Shown piece after piece: positions 1 through 7,289 of a stretch of DNA of 12,444 nt. Under the pieces are notes generated by a model, which had not been told where the DNA came from, did no database searches, and was given only the letters and a program-made list of their open reading frames with translations. The stretch spans positions 1-12,444 of the forward strand of contig JAQXFL010000182.1 of assembly GCA_029250345.1 (NCBI GenBank). The letters run 5' to 3'. The position numbers and the translations under genes are program-made. The stretch is from Candidatus Poseidoniaceae archaeon. GTDB taxonomy: Archaea; Thermoplasmatota; Poseidoniia; Poseidoniales; Poseidoniaceae. Each line of letters opens with the position of its first letter. Position 1 is the first letter of the stretch.

Positions 1-3000
1 ATTCCAATCCGGCAACCATTCAAAACGACCCGGAAATGGCAGACAAGGTGTACATTGAACCACTCCTTCCGGATACAGTGCGTCGAATTTTAGAGATCGA
101 AAAACCGTGTGCTCTCCTCGCAGGTATGGGCGGGCAAACAGCACTGAATATTGCCAGTGAACTTGCCCACGATGGTTCACTTGACCGGCTGGGTGTCGAG
201 CTCATTGGCTCGGACCTTGACGCCATTGACAAAGCAGAAGACCGTGAATTGTTCAACCAAGTGTGTGAATCGATTGGGCTGCCGATTTCCGAAGCCATCG
301 CATGCAATACCATGGACGAAGTCATTTCAGCCGCAGAATCAATCGGTGCTTGGCCTGTATTGATTCGTCCAGCATTCACACTCGGGGGATTGGGTGGCGG
401 TACGGCTTGGGACATCGGCCAACTTGTTGAGATCGCTACTCTTGGATTGAGAAACTCCCGGATCAATCAAGTTTTGATTGAAGAATCAATTCTGGGTTGG
501 CAAGAGTTGGAGTATGAAGTGATGCGCGATGGTGCGGACAACGCAACCATCGTGTGTACGATGGAGAACATTGACCCAATGGGTGTTCACACCGGTGAAT
601 CTACAGTTGTTGCACCGTTGCAATCGTTCTCAGACGCTGACCATCAAATTCTCCGTGACCAAGCACTTTCACTCATTCGAGCATTGAACATCAAAGGAGG
701 ATGTAACGTTCAGTTCGCTTTCAACCAGTTTACTGGTGAAATTCGAGTGATTGAAGTGAATCCTCGCGTTTCACGCTCTTCCGCACTTGCCAGTAAAGCA
801 ACTGGATATCCAATTGCGAGGATGGCAGCAAAGATTGCAGTCGGTTACACCCTTGATGAACTACCAAACCCGATTACTGGCGAAGGTACTACTGCAGCGT
901 TTGAACCAACATTGGATTATTGTGTTGTCAAGATTCCTCGCTGGCCGTTTGACAAGTTCAGAACAGCCGATCGTGTCTTGGGAACTTCGATGAAGTCAAC
1001 CGGTGAAGTCATGGCAATTGGGCGAAACTTCGAAGAAGCGTTCCTAAAGGCTTGGGCTTCTCTTGAGCAAGGCTTTGCACATCCACGACCGTTGACACGT
1101 GCTGATGAGTCGGAAGGTGAAGGAATGGCGGACAGGGCACTCACTGCCCTCCCTGACTCCACACTGGTCGAATGGTGCAGAGTTGCTACTGACCGACGAA
1201 TGGGTGCTTTGATTGAGGCATTCCGGAGAGGTTGGAGTGTAGAAAAAGTACACGAAATCACCCGGATCACTCGTTGGTTCTTGTATCGATTTGAGAACAT
1301 CGCCAAGATGGAGAAAGAAATTACTCAGACCTCCGCACTTCCAACTGAGTTAACGCGTGAACAGCTGCGCCACTGGAAGAGCCACGGATTCTCAGACAAC
1401 CACATTGCCGATGCGTTGGCAGGTTTCCCGGCAGCAGGTCCTCGCTCGATTCCGGCAGGCCGTAACGAAGAAGCAGTAATGAGTCGCAGACACGCATTAA
1501 GCCTCCACCCTCGCTATAGAATGGTAGACTCGTGCGCTGCAGAGTTTGCTGCCAAGACTCCATATTATTATTCAACGTATGAATTGGATGACGCATCAGG
1601 AATCGACCTTCTACCTGATATGGAGGCACGAACAAAAGAGCGCCTCGTTACTGTAGGAAGCGGTCCAATTCGTATTGGCCAGGGAATTGAATTCGACTAT
1701 GGATGCGTTCACGCTGTCAAAGCAATTCGGGAAGCTGGCAAGGATGCAATCATTATCAACAACAACCCTGAAACCGTATCAACAGATTTTGATACTTCGG
1801 ACCGTTTGTATTTCGACCCATTGACACTTGAATATGTCTCTGAGATACTGTTGCGAGAGAGGGCACACGGTATTCTGTTGCAATTTGGCGGTCAGACCGC
1901 GATTAACTTGGCTTTGCCATTGAACGAAAGATTACCGCTCCTCAAACCAATGGGGCTCGATCTTTCCATTATGGGTACTTCTTGTGATGCAGTCGATGAG
2001 GCGAGTGACCGCGAGCGATTTGAGGCCTTTGCCAAGCGTTCGGGATTACGAATGCCGAACGGTACGACTGGGACTACAGCGGAAGACATTCGAAACGCAG
2101 CCATGGACATTGGATTCCCAGTATTGATTCGTCCATCGTATGTTCTCGGTGGACGAGGAATGGAGATTCTATCGAATGAACAGCAATTAAACGCCTACCT
2201 TGAGGAAGCCTATTTGGCGCCTGATAAGCCTTTGTTGGTCGATGATTATCTTGGTCATGCAACAGAAATTGATGTTGATGCGGCCTGTGATGGGACAGAT
2301 GTCTTGGTAGGTGCGATCATGGAACATCTTGAGGAAGCAGGGATTCATTCAGGTGATTCGACATGTTTCATACCTGCCCAAAATATTTCAGAATCGATGT
2401 TGGCGAAGATTGCTGAGCAAACGAAAATTATTGGTCTTGGCCTAAAAATCAAAGGATGCTACAACATACAGTTTGCTTTGCAAGGTGATGATTTGTATGT
2501 GCTTGAGGTCAATCCTCGCTCATCCCGTACTGTTCCTTTTGTAGCGAAGGCGACCGGACTTCCAATGGCCAGAATTGCAGCCAACATCACCATTGGTATC
2601 CCGCTTTCCGAGCAAGAAATACCTCGGCGAACAACCGGTCAAGTATGCGTCAAAGCCCCGGTATTCCCATTTATCAAACTGCGAGGCCTCGATCCCGCTC
2701 CTGGTCCTGAAATGAAATCCACTGGAGAAGTCTATGGTTCGGATGTTTCGGCTGACAAAGCCTACCTCAAAGCACGTCTTGCCACTGAAGTTCCTGTTGC
2801 GACAAGCGGTGGTGTTTACCTCACTGTTCGTAACGAAGACAAGCAAGGTTTGATTCCAATTGCTCAAGAACTGGTTGAACTCGGATTTAATCTGTTTGCA
2901 ACGCCAGGTACATGTGATGCTCTAAGGCAAGCAGGAGTCCCCGTCAGTGTCGCCTATAGAATCGCTGACAAGAACCATCCTGATGCTCTTGACCTTATGC

Positions 3001-3203
3001 ATAAAGGTGAAGTTTCCTTCATAGTGAATGTGCCAACGGTTTCCGGTGGTGCGGTTCGTGATGGGAACATGATGCGTCGACTGGCTGTGGAATTGAACAT
3101 ACCATTTGTCACAACTCTACGTGGTGCAAAGATGGAAGTTGCTGCCAGCAGGGCACGGCTTAGCGGGCCTTTAGAGCCTCGTAGATTGACCGTTCACTAC
3201 TGA
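1..3203 (+). CDS. carB: Carbamoyl-phosphate synthase large subunit (5' partial)
   Basis: CarB makes carbamoyl phosphate from bicarbonate, ATP and ammonia supplied by the CarA glutaminase, feeding pyrimidine and arginine synthesis in the cytoplasm. The reading frame is open from base 3 to the TGA at 3201-3203. The first in-frame ATG (base 36) is not the start: the codons before it read SNPATIQNDPE, a conserved CarB segment that lies near residue 50 of the E. coli protein, so roughly 50 residues lie outside the window. Seen in order: first ATP-grasp half with the NPRVSRSSALASKATG segment (about 760-810), the helical oligomerisation region (about 1080-1560), a second biotin-carboxylase-like half starting at GSGPIRIGQGIEFDYG (about 1660-1700), the second ATP-grasp with NPRSSRTVPFVAKATG (about 2510-2560), and the C-terminal MGS-like allosteric domain (about 2810-3150). 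It is the fused two-half form. carA is not in the window. Confidence 0.97.
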   Translation, partial: SNPATIQNDPEMADKVYIEPLLPDTVRRILEIEKPCALLAGMGGQTALNIASELAHDGSLDRLGVELIGSDLDAIDKAEDRELFNQVCESIGLPISEAIACNTMDEVISAAESIGAWPVLIRPAFTLGGLGGGTAWDIGQLVEIATLGLRNSRINQVLIEESILGWQELEYEVMRDGADNATIVCTMENIDPMGVHTGESTVVAPLQSFSDADHQILRDQALSLIRALNIKGGCNVQFAFNQFTGEIRVIEVNPRVSRSSALASKATGYPIARMAAKIAVGYTLDELPNPITGEGTTAAFEPTLDYCVVKIPRWPFDKFRTADRVLGTSMKSTGEVMAIGRNFEEAFLKAWASLEQGFAHPRPLTRADESEGEGMADRALTALPDSTLVEWCRVATDRRMGALIEAFRRGWSVEKVHEITRITRWFLYRFENIAKMEKEITQTSALPTELTREQLRHWKSHGFSDNHIADALAGFPAAGPRSIPAGRNEEAVMSRRHALSLHPRYRMVDSCAAEFAAKTPYYYSTYELDDASGIDLLPDMEARTKERLVTVGSGPIRIGQGIEFDYGCVHAVKAIREAGKDAIIINNNPETVSTDFDTSDRLYFDPLTLEYVSEILLRERAHGILLQFGGQTAINLALPLNERLPLLKPMGLDLSIMGTSCDAVDEASDRERFEAFAKRSGLRMPNGTTGTTAEDIRNAAMDIGFPVLIRPSYVLGGRGMEILSNEQQLNAYLEEAYLAPDKPLLVDDYLGHATEIDVDAACDGTDVLVGAIMEHLEEAGIHSGDSTCFIPAQNISESMLAKIAEQTKIIGLGLKIKGCYNIQFALQGDDLYVLEVNPRSSRTVPFVAKATGLPMARIAANITIGIPLSEQEIPRRTTGQVCVKAPVFPFIKLRGLDPAPGPEMKSTGEVYGSDVSADKAYLKARLATEVPVATSGGVYLTVRNEDKQGLIPIAQELVELGFNLFATPGTCDALRQAGVPVSVAYRIADKNHPDALDLMHKGEVSFIVNVPTVSGGAVRDGNMMRRLAVELNIPFVTTLRGAKMEVAASRARLSGPLEPRRLTVHY

Positions 3204-4472
3204 TCAGCAGGCGTCGTATGCCTCGATGATGTACTTGGTAAGAGGGCTGGTCCATGCGAGTTCGCTGATGCCTTCTTCACCTTCAACATCGTAAATGCGT
3301 ACTACGTCACGAACACGGACATTGCCTTGGGCAGAACGAGCCAGTATTGTAGCAGGTTTGACCGCCTTTCCGGTTCCGTGTGGGTCGTACACAGTGTCCA
3401 ATGCATCTGAAAGGAACCATTCTGCTTTCCCGCCAGGTTCGCCGTCGTATGTCTTTTTGATTTTCTTTGGACCAAACATGCCACTTGACTTCTTTTTCTG
3501 TGTTCCAGCAGCCGCTTTTGATGCGGCAGCCTTGGTTGAATCCTTCTTTTGTTTTGGCTTAGGAGTTGACTTTGGTTTTGCTGTGGAGCTGCTTGCAGCA
3601 CCACGGCCTTTGAACTCCTCTTCCAGTTCAGCTCGAATCTCTTTTTCAAGTTCGCTTCGAATGCTCTTTTCCAGTTTGCTGCGTACTTTGTCTTCCAGTG
3701 CAGCAGGATCGCCTTTGGCCAGCTTTGCTAATGCGTCATCACGCTCATCTTGCATGGCTTGCATGACATTGATGTAGTGAGCAGCAACTTGGATGAGCGA
3801 AGTTTCCATCGATGCTTCCAGTTGCATTGAGACGACTTCGCTGGATGAATCTCTCCACTTGCGCCATTGGAGCATCGTGTTGGCGTGAATATCTGAACCG
3901 CACTTGGGGCAGAAACTTCTCTTTGGCGGCTTAAGCACTGGAATTGCACGCATTGCCTCAGGGTCGATACCTTCGTGCTCACCGCTCGCAACATCGTGAA
4001 TATGCGTTGATGCTTCCATTCCGTTATCCATCGCTTCTCTGAACATACCTTCTTTCAGATTTAATTTACCTGCTTGAATGAGTTCCCAACCGTTTGTGCC
4101 TCGAACAACCGCTCGAACAGCAGCATTAGCAGCGGGTGATTGTCCCCACTCATAGTTGGTGAAAGCAGAACTCGAGGATGGTTGGAGTGTTTCGCTTTCA
4201 AAAGCACCAGCTAGGTCGAACTCTTCACCTTCTGCAGGTGCAGCGATTCCGAGTACGATTGGGTTTGCCCCGTCTTCGATTTTGGCAATCATGTCGAATT
4301 TCTCTGCCATTGACAGGTCATCTCGTATGCGGATGACCTCTTTCAATTGGTTCAAATCGTGGCCAGTAGCCGTAATCGGTCCTTGAACTGTGAGGTCATG
4401 GCCACACGAGAGGCAGAATTTGGCTGCAGCCTCAACACCTGCTTCACAAGTTGGACAGTAGACTCCCGCCAT
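3204..4472 (-). CDS. Zinc-ribbon/coiled-coil protein of unknown function
   Basis: I do not recognise the family. The 422-residue product opens with a C4 zinc ribbon (Cys6, Cys9, Cys20, Cys23). A second, incomplete knuckle CPKCGSDIH (Cys188, Cys191, His196) follows, then a helical region (about 213-255), four tandem octapeptides forming a charged helix (256-287), and a Lys/Ala/Ser/Pro-rich linker (about 290-340). A globular C-terminal domain (about 341-422) ends in Cys. There is no signal peptide or membrane segment, so it is probably cytoplasmic. I chose the ATG at 4472, just before the zinc ribbon; a TTG three codons upstream (4481) is also open. Neither has a Shine-Dalgarno, so leaderless translation is possible. 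It lies 87 bases downstream of lysS in the same direction and its stop codon touches that of carB. The ribbon plus basic linker would suit nucleic-acid or ribosome binding, but that is inference. Confidence 0.85.
   Translation of the reverse strand: MAGVYCPTCEAGVEAAAKFCLSCGHDLTVQGPITATGHDLNQLKEVIRIRDDLSMAEKFDMIAKIEDGANPIVLGIAAPAEGEEFDLAGAFESETLQPSSSSAFTNYEWGQSPAANAAVRAVVRGTNGWELIQAGKLNLKEGMFREAMDNGMEASTHIHDVASGEHEGIDPEAMRAIPVLKPPKRSFCPKCGSDIHANTMLQWRKWRDSSSEVVSMQLEASMETSLIQVAAHYINVMQAMQDERDDALAKLAKGDPAALEDKVRSKLEKSIRSELEKEIRAELEEEFKGRGAASSSTAKPKSTPKPKQKKDSTKAAASKAAAGTQKKKSSGMFGPKKIKKTYDGEPGGKAEWFLSDALDTVYDPHGTGKAVKPATILARSAQGNVRVRDVVRIYDVEGEEGISELAWTSPLTKYIIEAYDAC
3612..3707 (-). repeat. Four tandem 24-bp repeats encoding octapeptides
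   Basis: Within the zinc-ribbon protein, residues 256-287 are four consecutive 8-residue units: PAALEDKV, RSKLEKSI, RSELEKEI and RAELEEEF. The last three agree at most positions with the pattern R-[SA]-[KE]-L-E-[KE]-[SE]-[IF]; the first is diverged. The DNA shows a matching degenerate 24-base periodicity. An 8-residue repeat does not fit a plain heptad coiled coil; it predicts a charged single helix or a non-canonical coiled coil. Confidence 0.75.
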
Positions 4473-4559
4473 GAACTGCAATGGTTACCGACTACTTTTC
4501 AAGTGTGACGGTCGGAATTGGGTAAAACAGGGTGAATAACCTGCTTGTCAGGAAATCCA
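4473..4559 (-). promoter_or_regulatory. 87-nt gap between lysS and zinc-ribbon gene
   Basis: This is the longest non-coding gap between co-directional genes in the window, so the zinc-ribbon gene may have its own promoter here. I see no convincing TATA box or Shine-Dalgarno. A 5-bp inverted repeat (CCGAC at 4488-4492, GTCGG at 4511-4515) lies just upstream of the start codon. It is short enough to be chance. Confidence 0.25.
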
Positions 4560-6167
4560 TCATTCGGTAATACTTGTCAAGCAAGCGCGAAGTAGGGCGA
4601 GAATTTCTTGTTTTTCCATTTCGGCTAAAATTGGTGCTAATCGAGGTCCCTTCTCGGCTCCCATGAGAGCGGCATACGCCACTTTGAAAGCGCTTCGCGG
4701 TGATAAATCGAGGTCACGTGCAGCTTGGGGGATACTTGCGCCGATGGATTGGGCATCCCAATCACATGCTTCGATTGCTGCAGTCATGTTCGTTAAGATT
4801 TTCTTTTCGTCCTCATCAAAAAGTCTGAGCATTTCCAGATTTGGTTGCTCGAGAATATGAATTTTCATTTCAGCAGGGAAGTGGCGTGAATGGATCCAGT
4901 GTCGCATTCTGTTTAATCGGTCTTGCAATTCCGGAGTTACTGTGCCTATGGCGCCTGATGATTGTAGACTTGACCAAACATCTTCGTCGTTCTTTTTGGT
5001 TTGAGCCAAAAGAGCGAGATGTCGGAATGTAACAGCGGTTGCTTGTGCCTTCTCGCCTGCAACGGTGCTCGCCATTCGTAATGCTCCAGCGGCATCCTCG
5101 ATTTGAACACGCTGACGTCGACTGAGTTCTTCATTTGCAAGTTCTTTGTCGAAGTCTCTTGCAGCAAGTCGTTCATATTCATCTGCTAGAGTGACCAGCC
5201 CCATGCCGGTGTCGAATTCAATCGCCTTGTTCGGTTTCGATTTTGCAATCAGTAAGCGCAGGATTTCGGGAGGGACCAATTCAAGTGCTTCAATTGGGCC
5301 TATTGTGTTTCCAGCAGAAGATGACATGGCTCCTTGGCCTTTGAGACTGATCCATTCGTACACCAGAGGCTGAGGTGGCTCGTGACCGAGTAATTGGACG
5401 ATTTCTCGGCCCGTCGAATAGGAGCCGCCTGCGGCGCCGTGGTCCTTTCCGAATGCTTCGCATGTGACGCCGATCCATCCCCATTTCGCTGGCCAGTCAA
5501 TCCTCCAGGGGAGTTTTCCTTCACCTTTTGAGATATCTGATGATCCTGTTTCGCCGTATTCGTCTTTCCAATGAACCAATGGATATTCATATCCTGTGAC
5601 TTTTACCTTGTCCAATCCTTTCTTTGAGTTCAGTGGACTCCATGGAAACCAGTCGTCCGGCAGCTCCCGGCTGGATATACGTTCAATGCATTCCCGAATG
5701 TCCTCTGCTCGGTCGCATGCAATCTTGGAAAGTTCTGCGAAGCGTCCATTTCTATAGGACTCAAGGTTGTCGATGAGGCGTGGTTTGACACCAATCTCGT
5801 TGAGTGCTTTCAAAAATGGTTCGAGAAAGTGATTTGCATACGTCCAACCCTCTTTTTCAAAACGTTCCCAATCGGGGTTTCCATCCTCATTGGGTGCGGG
5901 GATTGCTCCAAGTTGATTTCCAACAAATTGTTCGTATTCTGGCCCAAGGAAATCATAGACTTTGCGAAGCGGGTCGGCGCTGTCGATAATGAATACGAAT
6001 TCAACATCAAGACCTGCATCTTGGGCCGCTCGTGCAATCATATCTCCGGTGAGAATTTCTCTCAAGTGGCCGATGTGGAATTCTCCACTCGGTGTTATTC
6101 CAGTCGATACAATGTGCTTCTTTCCTTTGTGGGAAAGAGACTGTGCCGTCACGTCCGTCCAGTGCAT
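4560..6167 (-). CDS. lysS: Lysyl-tRNA synthetase, class I
   Basis: It charges tRNA-Lys with lysine using ATP. The 535-residue product is the archaeal class I type, not the class II LysRS of most bacteria and eukaryotes. The Rossmann-fold signature HIGH is intact at residues 31-34 within GITPSGEFHIGHLRE. The segment GKLPWRIDWPAKWGWIGV (about 218-235) and AFGKDH (238-243) are typical of the family, followed by an alpha-helical anticodon-binding cage with GPRLAPIL near the C-terminus. The KMSKS-like loop reads AMSSSAGN (280-287). The region before residue 218, which in Pyrococcus horikoshii LysRS-I carries Cys/His zinc ligands, has none here. The start ATG is well supported by an upstream TGAGGTGA Shine-Dalgarno. 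It follows gfcR by 9 bases, so the two are probably co-transcribed. Confidence 0.96.
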   Translation of the reverse strand: MHWTDVTAQSLSHKGKKHIVSTGITPSGEFHIGHLREILTGDMIARAAQDAGLDVEFVFIIDSADPLRKVYDFLGPEYEQFVGNQLGAIPAPNEDGNPDWERFEKEGWTYANHFLEPFLKALNEIGVKPRLIDNLESYRNGRFAELSKIACDRAEDIRECIERISSRELPDDWFPWSPLNSKKGLDKVKVTGYEYPLVHWKDEYGETGSSDISKGEGKLPWRIDWPAKWGWIGVTCEAFGKDHGAAGGSYSTGREIVQLLGHEPPQPLVYEWISLKGQGAMSSSAGNTIGPIEALELVPPEILRLLIAKSKPNKAIEFDTGMGLVTLADEYERLAARDFDKELANEELSRRQRVQIEDAAGALRMASTVAGEKAQATAVTFRHLALLAQTKKNDEDVWSSLQSSGAIGTVTPELQDRLNRMRHWIHSRHFPAEMKIHILEQPNLEMLRLFDEDEKKILTNMTAAIEACDWDAQSIGASIPQAARDLDLSPRSAFKVAYAALMGAEKGPRLAPILAEMEKQEILALLRACLTSITE

Positions 6168-6179
6168 TTATTCACCTCA
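6168..6179 (-). promoter_or_regulatory. Stop-embedded Shine-Dalgarno of lysS
   Basis: On the minus strand the sequence is TGAGGTGAATAA followed by the lysS ATG. The first TGA is the gfcR stop codon and is also part of the Shine-Dalgarno TGAGGTGA. Seven bases separate GAGG from the ATG. This fixes the lysS start and suggests translational coupling from gfcR. Confidence 0.8.
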
Positions 6180-6761
6180 GACAGGGACAGCTCGTATGAT
6201 TCCACGGAGAGGAACTCCGTTGATTTCGTTGCGAGTGGACTTGTTTACCAACACAATTGCGAGTCCAACTTCTCCGCCAGCGGCACGGATTGAATCAATT
6301 GTACGGCCCATTGTAGTCCCCGTCGAAAGCACATCATCAATGATGACAACCTTCTTTCCTGCAACTTGACCGTATTTGTTCGAGAGGACTCCATGTCCAT
6401 CGTCGCCGTCGACGTTACGGTAAATTGTGTACTCGGATCCTAAGCATCGAGCAACTTCGTGAGCAAAACTGATTCCATTGATGGAAATTCCAACAATCGT
6501 ATCGATGTCATCGAGACCAAGTTCTTCATCCGCTACATCTGCCATGATGGTCCCTATCGCTGCGATGCGTTCGGGTCGAACTCCGATACTACGCCATCCA
6601 ATTCGGACATCTGTTGGTCTGTCTTTGGATTCACCGCCGGCCAGTAGCCATGAAATTGTGTCTTGAGAGAGGGAGAGTTCGTCTGCAATTTGTTGGGAAT
6701 TCAATCCTTCTTTTCTCAGTCCAAACGCTTGGGCACGTAATTCTTCAATACTCGATACCAT
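6177..6761 (-). CDS. gfcR: HTH-phosphoribosyltransferase transcriptional regulator GfcR
   Basis: This is an archaeal PyrE-like protein in which an N-terminal helix-turn-helix (about residues 18-40, GLNSQQIADELSLSQDTISW) precedes a type I phosphoribosyltransferase domain. The PRPP-binding loop VVIIDDVLSTGTT (138-150) is intact, and DVRIGWRSIG (51-60) is typical of the family. In haloarchaea GfcR activates genes of sugar catabolism. Whether it senses PRPP or a nucleotide, and what it controls here, cannot be read from the sequence. Older annotations call such proteins orotate phosphoribosyltransferase-like. I chose the ATG at 6761 (194 aa) over a TTG three codons upstream (6770). There is no clear Shine-Dalgarno, so the mRNA may be leaderless. 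It heads the gfcR-lysS operon and diverges from the aIF2-beta gene. Confidence 0.9.
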   Translation of the reverse strand: MVSSIEELRAQAFGLRKEGLNSQQIADELSLSQDTISWLLAGGESKDRPTDVRIGWRSIGVRPERIAAIGTIMADVADEELGLDDIDTIVGISINGISFAHEVARCLGSEYTIYRNVDGDDGHGVLSNKYGQVAGKKVVIIDDVLSTGTTMGRTIDSIRAAGGEVGLAIVLVNKSTRNEINGVPLRGIIRAVPV

Positions 6762-6877
6762 TGTTCTCAAACGAAGGGTAAGGTCACTAACTCATCAACC
6801 CTTTGTCTCTCATGTATGTCGAAGAACCGGATGTACCTCTCCAAAGGCTTCAAGAAAGAGCGATACAGGGCAACACC
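6762..6877. promoter_or_regulatory. Divergent intergenic region gfcR / aIF2-beta
   Basis: These 116 bases separate two divergent start codons and should contain promoters for both genes. No clear TATA box is visible on either strand. A 6-bp inverted repeat, AAGGGT at 6774-6779 and ACCCTT at 6798-6803, lies 13 bases upstream of the gfcR ATG and could be an operator. That is speculative. If the aIF2-beta start were the ATG at 6812, the region would shrink to about 50 bases. Confidence 0.35.
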
Positions 6878-7288
6878 ATGAGCGACTTTGATTACGAGTC
6901 CCTGCTCGACCGGGCAAGGGAAAACATTCCGCAAGAAATCTCCTCACGTTCGAGATGGCGTTTGCCCGAACCTCAAATCATGATTGAGGGTCAAAACACT
7001 ATTTTTCGCAACTTCAATGAAGTCGTATCAATGATGGACAGAGACGATAATCACGTCTACCAGTACATCTTGAACGAACTGGGAACTTCTGGCTCAAGAG
7101 ACGGTCCTCGTGCACGATTCAAAGGGCGTATTCCTCCAAAGAGAATCAAAAAGACAATTGTGAATTACGTCAATTCATTCATCAAGTGCAGCCAATGCTC
7201 TGCTCCGGATACCCACTTCATCAAGCAAGACCGCACAACGCTGCTAAAGTGCCAAGCATGTGGTGCAACACGACCGGTCAAACTTTGA
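6878..7288 (+). CDS. Translation initiation factor aIF2 subunit beta
   Basis: This is the beta subunit of the heterotrimeric aIF2, which delivers initiator Met-tRNA to the small ribosomal subunit. The 136-residue product has the expected organisation: N-terminal helix (MSDFDYESLLDRARENIP), central alpha/beta domain (about 30-95), and a C-terminal C4 zinc ribbon (Cys104, Cys107, Cys125, Cys128). The length matches archaeal homologues when translation begins at the ATG at 6878, which has a weak AGGG seven bases upstream. An in-frame ATG at 6812 and a TTG at 6803 would add 22-25 residues with no counterpart I know of in the family, so I prefer the shorter form. Its stop codon lies one base from the stop of the convergent ferredoxin gene. 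Confidence 0.93.
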   Translation: MSDFDYESLLDRARENIPQEISSRSRWRLPEPQIMIEGQNTIFRNFNEVVSMMDRDDNHVYQYILNELGTSGSRDGPRARFKGRIPPKRIKKTIVNYVNSFIKCSQCSAPDTHFIKQDRTTLLKCQACGATRPVKL

Positions 7289-7289
7289 T

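Noticed and set aside
3295..3777. 160-codon open frame on the + strand opposite the zinc-ribbon gene
   Set aside because: It is the complement of a low-complexity Lys/Ala/Glu-rich coding region, giving Phe/Ser-rich sequence without domain character; the opposite frame has clear zinc-ribbon motifs.
4488..4515. CCGAC/GTCGG inverted repeat as a terminator or riboswitch
   Set aside because: Only 5 base pairs with an 18-base spacer and no following T run; too weak to call.
5829..6369. Overlapping + strand open frames opposite lysS and gfcR
   Set aside because: They cover the conserved LysRS HIGH region and the GfcR PRPP loop in antisense and show no recognisable protein features.
6803..6877. N-terminal extension of aIF2-beta starting at TTG 6803 or ATG 6812
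   Set aside because: The extra 22-25 residues have no counterpart I know of in the family, and the ATG at 6878 gives the usual length with a weak Shine-Dalgarno.
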